Below, one piece after another: positions 7,769 through 13,891 of a stretch of DNA of 22,852 bases. The notes below the pieces were generated by a model. That model saw only the letters and a program-made list of their open reading frames with translations. It did not search any database and was not told where the DNA came from. The position numbers and the translations under genes were made by a program. This DNA comes from AC-69 sp044867345. GTDB lineage: Bacteria > Actinomycetota > UBA4738 > HRBIN12. The stretch's first letter is position 1. The number at the start of each line of letters is the position of its first letter. The stretch covers positions 1 to 22,852 of the forward strand of contig JBIOUU010000162.1 in assembly GCA_044867345.1 (NCBI GenBank), given 5' to 3'.

Positions 7769-9214
7769 ATGATGGCGCGGATGGCCGGCCGCACTGGATC
7801 CCCGGACGCGCGGATGGCCCGGCGCCTGCTGCTGGTTGTGGGTGCGTCGTATCTGGTTGCTCAGCTCCTGCTGTTCTCTTCCGACCGGGCACCGTCGTGG
7901 GATGAGGCCGTCTACCTGTCCCAGGTGACGCCGGGCGTCCACGCGATCGCGTTCGCCCCCTCGCGCGCGCGTGGCATCTCGCTTCTGGTCGCGCCCATCA
8001 CGATGGCCGGAGGGTCCGTCGCGGCGGTCCGGATGTTCCTGGCCGCCCTGTCGTCGGTCGCCCTTGCCGCGAGCTTCCTGCTATGGGTCCCGGCGCTCGG
8101 CTTGGGCGCGCCGGTCGCGGCATTCCTCTTCGGGTTCACCTGGCTGGGGCTCTTCTACGGCTCGGAGATCATGCCGAACCTGTGGGCCGCCATCCTGGCG
8201 GTGGCGGCCGCCGGAGCGCTGGTCCGCCGGCTGGAGGACGGCGCTCGATGGGGCGCGGTGGCAGTCGCGGCGCTGGTCGGCCTGATGTCGTTGGTTCGGC
8301 CGGCGGATGCCCTGGTGCTCAGCGGCGCGCTTGCGCTGTACGTCCTGCTGTTCCGCTGGTCTTCGAGCCGCGCACTGGTGTGGCTGGGTGCGGGGCTGGC
8401 CCTCGGATGGGCTCCCTGGCTCGTGGAGATGTCCGTGCGCTTCGGGGGTCCGGCGAGGGCGATGCGTGAGGCCGCCGCCCTCGGCCATCTGACCACGCTC
8501 GGGATCGGGGAGCGGATGCTCCAGAACCTCGCCCTCACGAACGGGCCGACCATCGGCCCGGAGGCGCATGCCCGGGTGCCACTCGCCGGAGCCCTGTGGT
8601 GGGGGACGACGGCGGCCCTCGCCGTCGCCGGCGTGGCGCGAACGCGCTCCTCTCGCCGGCGAGGCGCGATGGTATGCGCCGTCCTGGCAGGGTCGGCCCT
8701 GGCCGCCGAGTACCTGGTGCTCGTATCGGGCCTCGCGCCCCGGTTCCTGCTCCCTGCCTACGCCCTGCTCTCGCTCCCGGCGGCCGTCGGCCTGATCTCG
8801 CTCCTTTCCGGGGGTGCCGCCCGTCGGATCGCTGGCGCCGCGGCCGTGGCCGTCCTGGCCGCAATGACCGTGTGGCAGGTGGGGACGGCTCGCGCGATCG
8901 GGACCAACGCGGCTGCCGCCCGCGAGAAGGTCGCCGCCGTCGGAGGCGAGGTGCGCCGGCTCGCGGCCGGCCGGCCCTGCGTGGTCGCCAGCTCGGCAGG
9001 CTTCCCTCAGGTCGCGTACGCATCGGGATGCGTGGGCCGAGGCCTGGCGGGCACGGATGCAACGTCGCTCGCGTCCCTCCGTGGGTCCGTTCCGCCGAGC
9101 GAGCGGCTCTTCGTCGTGCTTCCGACGCCGCCCCCGGCCGGCTCGCCGTTCGCATCGGCGCCGGCCGCCTCGGTGGAGGGATGGTTGGTGTTCGAGCTCC
9201 CGGCGGTGTCTTGA
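7769..9214 (+). CDS. GT-C-like polytopic membrane protein (putative glycosyltransferase of the PMT/ArnT type)
   Basis: 481 aa. There are about ten hydrophobic segments between residues 19 and 370 and a hydrophilic C-terminal tail (about 373-481). The first predicted extracytoplasmic loop carries APSWDEAVYL (W44-D45-E46), matching the acidic motif of GT-C enzymes, which use polyprenyl-phosphate sugars as donors; a late APRFLLPAYALL (about 323-334) matches the (R)YLLP-type motif common in these proteins. It is shorter than most GT39/GT83 enzymes and the acceptor (protein, lipid or wall polymer) is unknown. In-frame ATGs occur at 7769, 7772, 7781 and 7814; the last would begin right before the first hydrophobic helix, and no strong Shine-Dalgarno decides between them. 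It diverges from the phosphoesterase pair and is followed after 76 bp by the PotD-like gene. Confidence 0.7.
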   Translation: MMARMAGRTGSPDARMARRLLLVVGASYLVAQLLLFSSDRAPSWDEAVYLSQVTPGVHAIAFAPSRARGISLLVAPITMAGGSVAAVRMFLAALSSVALAASFLLWVPALGLGAPVAAFLFGFTWLGLFYGSEIMPNLWAAILAVAAAGALVRRLEDGARWGAVAVAALVGLMSLVRPADALVLSGALALYVLLFRWSSSRALVWLGAGLALGWAPWLVEMSVRFGGPARAMREAAALGHLTTLGIGERMLQNLALTNGPTIGPEAHARVPLAGALWWGTTAALAVAGVARTRSSRRRGAMVCAVLAGSALAAEYLVLVSGLAPRFLLPAYALLSLPAAVGLISLLSGGAARRIAGAAAVAVLAAMTVWQVGTARAIGTNAAAAREKVAAVGGEVRRLAAGRPCVVASSAGFPQVAYASGCVGRGLAGTDATSLASLRGSVPPSERLFVVLPTPPPAGSPFASAPAASVEGWLVFELPAVS

Positions 9215-9229
9215 CGACCCCCGTCCCGC

Positions 9230-9258
9230 TTGTCCGCGACGCTGTGGCAGGATACGCC
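9230..9258 (+). promoter_or_regulatory. Candidate promoter for the PotD-like gene
   Basis: TTGTCC at 9230-9235 and TACGCC at 9253-9258 are separated by 17 bp, close to the housekeeping TTGACA/TANNNT arrangement, though the -10 lacks the final T. Transcription would begin near 9265 and leave a leader of about 25 nt with a purine-rich GAGGGGGCAGAG before the GTG at 9291. Confidence 0.3.
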
Positions 9259-9290
9259 GATGGTGTGGCTCCGGATCTGAGGGGGCAGAG

Positions 9291-10514
9291 GTGACCGACC
9301 GCTCGACGAAGTGGATGGATCGATCCATCTCTCGCCGGCAGCTGCTTCGAGGCGCCGGGCGGGGAGGGATGGGCGTGGCCGCAGCCGCGTTCCTCGCGGC
9401 GTGCGCCGGCAAGCAGACCCCGGCCGCCGCCCCCAGCACGCTCCCGCCCCTCGCCCACCGGCTCACGGTGGCCCAGTGGCCGCTGTACATCGACCGAGCG
9501 AAGGGCGGCCATCGGCCCACGCTCGAGGCCTTTCAATCCAAGTACGACATCGACGTGACGTACCGAGAGATCATCAACGACAACCAGGACTTCTTCGCCA
9601 AGCTCGTTCCGCTGTTCCAGGCCAACCAGCCCACCGGGTGGGACCTCATCACCCTCTCCGACTGGGTGGTCACGCGGATGAACCGGGGCGGGTGGGTGGA
9701 GGAGCTCGACCACGACCGGCTGCCGAACGTGGAGGCCAATCTCCTGCCGGCGTTCAAGGACCCCATTTACGACCCGGGCAACGCGCACAGCGTGCCGTGG
9801 CAGGGCGGTATCACCGGCATCGCCTACAACCCCAAGCTCACCGGCTTCGAGCTGAAACGGTTCGCCGACCTGTGGGACGAGCGCCTGGCCGGCCACGTCG
9901 GCATGCTCACCGAGATGGTGGACACGATGACCCTGACCCTGCTGATGCTGGGGGTGGATCCGCAGAAGGCGACGATCGACGACGCCACCCGGGCGCACCA
10001 GAAGCTCATCGAGCAGCGCGACTCTGGGGTCGTGCGAAAGTACTACGGGCAGGATTACACCGACGCGATGGTGGCCGGAGACACGTGGGCCACGATGGCC
10101 TGGTCCGGTGACGTCTTCTATTACAAGTACCTCGGCGGGGCGCCGGACCTCGAGTTCGTCGTGCCCGAGGAGGGCGGGGTCATCTGGGTGACGCCCATGG
10201 AGATCCCGCAGCTGGCCGAACACCCGACCGATGCCCACCTGTTCCTGGACTGGTTCTATCGGCCCGAGATCGCGGTGCAGGTCACCGATTGGGTCCTGTA
10301 CATGACGCCGGTCAAGGGTGTGCAGGAGCTCATGGCGCAGAAAGCCCGGGACTCGAAGGGCGGGACCCGGCGCTACTACGAGACCCTGTCCCAGAGTCCG
10401 CTGCTGTTCCCGCCGGACGACCCGTCGGAGGCGAACCTCTACGAGTACAAGGCCCTGTCGGAGGAGGAGTTCCAGCAGTACTTCGACCTGTTCAACCAGG
10501 TCACGGAGGCCTGA
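9291..10514 (+). CDS. PotD/PotF-like extracellular solute-binding lipoprotein (polyamine type)
   Basis: 407 aa from the GTG at 9291, chosen because a purine-rich Shine-Dalgarno-like GAGGGGGCAGAG (9279-9290) abuts it and it places the export signal at the N-terminus; the frame is open further upstream but that sequence lies over the previous gene. The signal combines a twin-arginine motif (SRRQLLR, residues 14-20) with a lipobox FLAAC (C38), so export by Tat and lipid anchoring are likely. The mature part (VAQWPLYID..., FQSKYDIDVTYREIINDNQDFFAKL, GWDLITLSDWVVTRMNR, VPWQGGITGIAYNPKL, GGVIWVTPMEIP) matches the periplasmic binding fold of spermidine/putrescine receptors. The ligand may be a polyamine or another cation. 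No potABC-type ATPase or permease genes flank it, so partners must be encoded elsewhere. It converges on kamA with 7 bp between the stops. Confidence 0.88.
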   Translation: MTDRSTKWMDRSISRRQLLRGAGRGGMGVAAAAFLAACAGKQTPAAAPSTLPPLAHRLTVAQWPLYIDRAKGGHRPTLEAFQSKYDIDVTYREIINDNQDFFAKLVPLFQANQPTGWDLITLSDWVVTRMNRGGWVEELDHDRLPNVEANLLPAFKDPIYDPGNAHSVPWQGGITGIAYNPKLTGFELKRFADLWDERLAGHVGMLTEMVDTMTLTLLMLGVDPQKATIDDATRAHQKLIEQRDSGVVRKYYGQDYTDAMVAGDTWATMAWSGDVFYYKYLGGAPDLEFVVPEEGGVIWVTPMEIPQLAEHPTDAHLFLDWFYRPEIAVQVTDWVLYMTPVKGVQELMAQKARDSKGGTRRYYETLSQSPLLFPPDDPSEANLYEYKALSEEEFQQYFDLFNQVTEA

Positions 10515-10521
10515 GCCCGGG

Positions 10522-11940
10522 TCAGACCGGCTGGAGCTCGCGCCGACCCTTGCGGATGTACTCGCGCCAGTACTCCTGCCCCTCTTCGGGCAGGGTGTAG
10601 ATGGGGTCGTAGTACGGGTACTCGCGCGAGAGCGCGTCGGGATCGTCGAACTCGATCCCCGTGCGGTAGTTCTTCGTCCAGTAGGAGATCCCACGGGTCC
10701 GGTCGTAGTTCTTCGCCATGTGGACCCACCGCTTGCCCACGAACGGCACGTCGCACACGACGCGCGGGGTGGCGAATCCCGGCAGATAGCCGAGGAGCGC
10801 GTACTGGAGGTCCTGGGCCTCCGCCAGTGAGGTTCGCCAGTGCTCGGAGTTGGGGATCATGTCGCACATGTAGAAGTAGTAGGGCATGACCTTGCCGTGG
10901 TCCAGGAGCGTGAAACAGAGCTCGAGGAGCGCCTGCCGTGTGGTGTTCACCCCTCGGAGCAGGACACCCTGGTTCCGGACGTCGCGGTACCCCATGTCCA
11001 GGAGCTTGCTCACGGCCCTGGCCACGAGCGGCGTCACCTGCTGGGCCGCGTTGATGTGGGTGTGGATGGCGATGTCCACGCCGCGTTGGCGCGCTCGCGT
11101 GGCCATCACCTCGTAGCCTTTCAACACGTCGTCCTGGAGGAAGTGCTGGGGCAGGCCCATAAGTCCCTTCGTGGCCAGCCGGATGTCGCGGATGCTCGGG
11201 ATATCGAGCAGGCCCAGGACGAACTCCTCGAGGCGCTTGACCGGGATGTTCGCCACGTCCCCACCAGAGACCACCACGTCCCGCACGGACGGGGTTCGCC
11301 GCACGTACTCGAGCATGGCGTCCCATCGTTCCTGCTGCTTCGCCTCGAACTTGTACTTCAGGATCTGCGCCGTGTCGTTACCGACGAGGTCCATCCGGGT
11401 GCAATGACCGCAGTACTGCGGGCACGTCGAGATCATCTCGGCAAGCACCTTCGTGGGGTAGCGATGGGTGAGCCCTTCCACCGCCCACATGTCGGCCTCG
11501 TGCAGGCTGTCGCGAGCGGCCATGGGGTGGGAGGTCCACTCCGGATGCCGGTCGGAATACGTGGGCGCCATGTACGTACGCACGGGATCGTTCCGCAGGT
11601 CGAGCTGGTCCATCGTGTTGATCATCTGGGGCGGGATCAGCATCGACATCGTGGCTCGCTCCTGCTGGTCCCGCTCGATGTCGGCGTACAGCTCGTCGTC
11701 GAGATGATCGCCGAGTGCCCGCTTCAGCTCCGCTAGGTTCTTGACGGTGTGGGCGCGCTGCCACTGGGCGCTTTCCCACTCATCCGCGGTGACGGCGGCG
11801 TAGGCGGGGAAGCGTGTCCAGTCGGGTTCGACGAACTCCCGCGTCAGCGGATACGGGAACGGCTGCTCTGCGGCATGCGCTCTGCCCGACTCGTGCCTGG
11901 GCCGCTCCACCTTGCCGCGAACGGCGCGCTCGTCGCTCAC
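10522..11940 (-). CDS. kamA: KamA-family radical SAM/PLP aminomutase (lysine 2,3-aminomutase-like)
   Basis: 472 aa from the GTG at 11940, preferred because AAGGGAGG lies 5 nt before it; an in-frame ATG at 11955 has no such site, and the frame stays open farther up into the neighbouring gene. C173-x3-C177-x2-C180 (CPQYCGHC) is the radical-SAM iron-sulfur motif, followed by T-R182, equivalent to the arginine that binds the substrate carboxylate in lysine 2,3-aminomutase. VVVSGGD (223-228), HTHINAAQQVT and NQGVLLRGVN are family blocks. D360 (YMCD) and D397 (VVCDVP) match the two aspartates that bind the side-chain amine, and K403 matches the PLP lysine, although the usual glycine-rich GGGGK loop reads PFVGK here. 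The family interconverts alpha and beta amino acids, chiefly lysine and beta-lysine; some members use glutamate. The exact substrate is not certain. No lysine-degradation or beta-lysine acetyltransferase gene is adjacent. Confidence 0.87.
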   Translation of the reverse strand: MSDERAVRGKVERPRHESGRAHAAEQPFPYPLTREFVEPDWTRFPAYAAVTADEWESAQWQRAHTVKNLAELKRALGDHLDDELYADIERDQQERATMSMLIPPQMINTMDQLDLRNDPVRTYMAPTYSDRHPEWTSHPMAARDSLHEADMWAVEGLTHRYPTKVLAEMISTCPQYCGHCTRMDLVGNDTAQILKYKFEAKQQERWDAMLEYVRRTPSVRDVVVSGGDVANIPVKRLEEFVLGLLDIPSIRDIRLATKGLMGLPQHFLQDDVLKGYEVMATRARQRGVDIAIHTHINAAQQVTPLVARAVSKLLDMGYRDVRNQGVLLRGVNTTRQALLELCFTLLDHGKVMPYYFYMCDMIPNSEHWRTSLAEAQDLQYALLGYLPGFATPRVVCDVPFVGKRWVHMAKNYDRTRGISYWTKNYRTGIEFDDPDALSREYPYYDPIYTLPEEGQEYWREYIRKGRRELQPV

Positions 11941-12013
11941 CCGACCTCCCTTCATCCCTACTCGGCCGCCCCAGATGAAACCTGAAGCGACGAACGGAAC
12001 GATATCGCATCCT

Positions 12014-12042
12014 ATCGTAGAGGGGTTCTGTTCGGCTTCGAA
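12014..12042 (-). promoter_or_regulatory. Candidate kamA promoter
   Basis: On the minus strand TTCGAA (12042-12037) and TACGAT (12019-12014) are separated by 17 bp. The -10 fits TANNNT and four of six TATAAT positions. A start near 12007 would leave a leader of about 67 nt ending in the strong Shine-Dalgarno before the GTG at 11940. A second TANNNT (TAGGAT) overlaps just downstream. Confidence 0.35.
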
Positions 12043-12049
12043 CAGGAAT

Positions 12050-12068
12050 GGCCGAAGGATCTTCGGCC
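12050..12068 (-). terminator. Perfect 8-bp hairpin downstream of the RGG-tail gene
   Basis: GGCCGAAG (12050-12057) and CTTCGGCC (12061-12068) form a perfect stem with a 3-nt loop, starting 6 bp past the stop of the minus-strand gene ending at 12074 and upstream of the candidate kamA promoter. No T-tract follows, so it may be a weak terminator, a transcript-end stabiliser or a protein-binding palindrome. Confidence 0.35.
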
Positions 12069-12073
12069 TGAGG

Positions 12074-12598
12074 TTACTTCTGGGCGGTCTCGGGTGGCGG
12101 AGCAGCCGGCTGCGTCTGGGGCGGTTCGCCGCTTGTCTGTGGGGCTGCTTGTGTGGGCGAACCTCCGGGCTGCGTGGCTGCTTGTGTGGGCGAACCTCCG
12201 GGCTGCGGGCCCGCCTGCGTCTGAGCGCCGCGGCCTCCGCCTCCACGCCCGGCGCCCGGGCCACCTCGTCCACCGGGTCCGCCGGCGCCTCCCCGAGGTC
12301 CCCCGCGCCCCCCACCGCGTCCGCCGAAGCCCCGGCCGCCCCCGCCGAACTGGCCGCGGGGACGACGGTCCATCCGTGGAACCTCGGCCTCAACCTTGGG
12401 CAGGCGGGACTTGAGCGGCGTGTGGCCCGTCCGCTCGTAGCGGACGGTCACGTGGTCGAACTCAAGCTTCCGTTCCAGCTCGCGCCATCCGGTCGCCAAC
12501 AGGAAGCGGTGCCGGCCGGAGGCTGTCTTGCGCAGCTTGTCGGTGTTCGGGACCTTCACGTACAGGTGCTCGACCCGAACTTCCTTGAACTCGGCCAT
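12074..12598 (-). CDS. Hypothetical protein with Gly/Arg-rich (RGG-like) disordered tail and 11-residue repeats
   Basis: 174 aa, ATG at 12598; I do not recognise the family. Residues 1-75 look like a small folded domain of alternating strands (EVRVEHLYVKVPN, HRFLLATGWRELERKLEFDHVTVRYERTG). Residues 77-125 are almost only Gly and Arg (RRPRGQFGGGGRGFGGRGGG and onward), resembling the RGG boxes of RNA- or DNA-binding proteins. Residues 129-174 are Pro/Gln/Thr/Ala rich and contain two copies of PGGSPTQAA[T/P]Q, encoded by a 33-bp tandem repeat. No signal or membrane segment is seen. The start lacks a Shine-Dalgarno but has TACCCT 7 nt upstream, the leaderless pattern. It lies 48 bp downstream of ligC on the same strand, and a role on nucleic acids is only an inference from the tail. 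The coding frame is supported by the coherent N-terminal domain, not only by low complexity. Confidence 0.68.
   Translation of the reverse strand: MAEFKEVRVEHLYVKVPNTDKLRKTASGRHRFLLATGWRELERKLEFDHVTVRYERTGHTPLKSRLPKVEAEVPRMDRRPRGQFGGGGRGFGGRGGGRGGPRGGAGGPGGRGGPGAGRGGGGRGAQTQAGPQPGGSPTQAATQPGGSPTQAAPQTSGEPPQTQPAAPPPETAQK
12143..12207. repeat. 33-bp tandem direct repeat (two near-perfect copies)
   Basis: Two copies of a 32-nt identical sequence start at 12143 and 12176, giving a period of 33 bp, a multiple of three. They encode the 11-residue repeat in the tail of the minus-strand hypothetical protein. Identity at the nucleotide level indicates a recent slippage duplication that keeps the frame. 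Confidence 0.9.
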
Positions 12599-12605
12599 GG
12601 CGCAC

Positions 12606-12611
12606 AGGGTA
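12606..12611 (-). promoter_or_regulatory. Candidate leaderless -10 element (TACCCT) for the RGG-tail gene
   Basis: On the minus strand TACCCT lies 7 nt before the ATG at 12598, in the 48-bp gap after ligC. There is no Shine-Dalgarno before this ATG, which fits a leaderless transcript. It would let this gene be expressed independently of ligC. Confidence 0.4.
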
Positions 12612-12646
12612 GCAGGGGCAGGAGACAGCCCCGGCCCGGCGGGGCG

Positions 12647-13714
12647 TCACGAGCTCAGGATGTCCACGAGGTCGAAGCGGACCGGCTCCTGGAGCTGCGC
12701 GAAGGTGCAGGACCGTGGGTCGCGGTCGGTGCGCCAGCGGACGAACTGAGTGGTGTGCCTGAAGCGGGGCCCTTCCATGTGGTCGTACCGCACCTCGATG
12801 ACGCGTTCGGGTCGCAGCGGCACGAACGAGAGGTCCTTTCCGGCGCTCCAGCGGCTGGTCTCGGCGCTCCGGGGGGTTCGTGCGCCGGCCTCGAGCTTGG
12901 CCCAGTCCCAGGGATGCTGATCGAAGGTCGTTACGAGCGGCTGAAGCTCCTCGAATAGCCTCCGGCGCTGTTCCATGGGGAACGCGCCGACGACGCCAAC
13001 GTTGGCAAGCTCGCCACGCTCGTCGTAGAGGCCGAGGAGCAGCGACCCGATCGCCTGTTTCTCGTTCCGGTACACGCGGTAGCCGGCGACCACGCAATCA
13101 GCGGTCCGAACGTGCTTGATCTTGAACATGACCCGCTTGCCCGGCTGGTACGTCCCGTCGAGCGGCTTGGCGATCAAGCCGTCGAGCCCGGCACCTTCGA
13201 ACGTGCGGAACCACCGGTCGGCTACGTCTCTGTCGGTGGTCGCGGGCGTGACGTGGATCGGGGAAGCGGCGCCGGCGAGGGCTTCCTCCAGAGTGCGACG
13301 CCGCCCTGCGAACGGTTCCTTGGTGTAGTCGCGGTCACCCAGGGCCAGCAGGTCGAACGCCACGAAATGCGCGGGGGTTCGCTCGGCGAGCAGCCTGACC
13401 CGGCTGTCGGCCGGGTGGATCCGCTGCTGCAGTGTCTCGAACTCCAGACGCCGACCCGCCGGATCGGGGACGACGACCTCGCCGTCCACGACGCACCGCT
13501 CCGGGAGGTTCGCCTTGATCGCATCGACGACCTCCGGGAAGTACCGGGTCATCGGGCGCTCGTTGCGGCTGCCGATCTCGACCTCCTCTCCGTCACGGAA
13601 GACGATCGAGCGGAAGCCGTCCCACTTCGGCTCGAAGCTGAACGGGCCGGTCGGGATGTGCTCGATGGGCTTGGCGAGCATGGGGGCGACGGGCGGCATG
13701 ACCGGCAGGCGCAT
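12647..13714 (-). CDS. ligC: ATP-dependent DNA ligase, LigC type
   Basis: 355 aa with an ATG at 13714. The adenylation domain has the nucleotidyltransferase motif K30-W-D-G (EPKWDGFRSI), followed by GSRNERPMTRYFPEV, VVDGEVVVPD, FVAFDLLAL, GLIAKPLDGTYQPGKR and MFKIKHVRTADCVVAGYRV (motifs III to V). The C-terminal part is an OB fold ending in the motif VI-like FRHTTQFVRWRTDRDP. Length and order match the compact two-domain LigC ligases of actinobacteria, which seal nicks in excision repair or in backup end joining. No Ku, primase-polymerase or nuclease gene is present in the window, so pairing with an NHEJ system cannot be judged. It lies head to head with transketolase across about 177 bp, and upstream of the RGG-tail protein on the same strand, possibly one transcript. 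Catalytic positions appear intact. Confidence 0.9.
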   Translation of the reverse strand: MRLPVMPPVAPMLAKPIEHIPTGPFSFEPKWDGFRSIVFRDGEEVEIGSRNERPMTRYFPEVVDAIKANLPERCVVDGEVVVPDPAGRRLEFETLQQRIHPADSRVRLLAERTPAHFVAFDLLALGDRDYTKEPFAGRRRTLEEALAGAASPIHVTPATTDRDVADRWFRTFEGAGLDGLIAKPLDGTYQPGKRVMFKIKHVRTADCVVAGYRVYRNEKQAIGSLLLGLYDERGELANVGVVGAFPMEQRRRLFEELQPLVTTFDQHPWDWAKLEAGARTPRSAETSRWSAGKDLSFVPLRPERVIEVRYDHMEGPRFRHTTQFVRWRTDRDPRSCTFAQLQEPVRFDLVDILSS

Positions 13715-13891
13715 GGAGCAATCTTCCCTGCCCGAGGCGGTAATGGCGACATCCCAAGAGCTCGAATATCTCCATCGGTGCGATCGGGGGCTCGACGAGG
13801 GAGGTCACGGGCAAACCTACTCGCGCGCGCTCGATAAGCTGGGTCGTCGAGGTCGATGCGTCGAACGAAGGGGTTGGAACAGGAGGGCGGG
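13715..13891. other. Divergent intergenic region between ligC and tkt
   Basis: This 177-bp region must hold promoters for both directions. A TAAGCT (13835-13840, + strand) fits a -10 element for transketolase but has no good -35. A strong Shine-Dalgarno AGGAGGG (13881-13887) precedes the tkt start by 4 nt. I see no further gene or clear operator. Confidence 0.4.

Noticed and set aside
9260..9280. Six-codon mini-ORF upstream of the PotD-like gene
   Set aside because: It encodes only MVWLRI with no attenuator-like codon run or Shine-Dalgarno, so it is probably chance.
8535..10694. 719-codon open frame on the minus strand
   Set aside because: Covers parts of the GT-C-like, PotD-like and kamA genes in antisense or other frames; it is low in complexity and lacks motifs.
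11941..12393. Upstream extension of the kamA frame into the RGG-tail gene
   Set aside because: The added residues are a shadow of the repeat-rich neighbour; AAGGGAGG immediately before the GTG at 11940 marks the real start.
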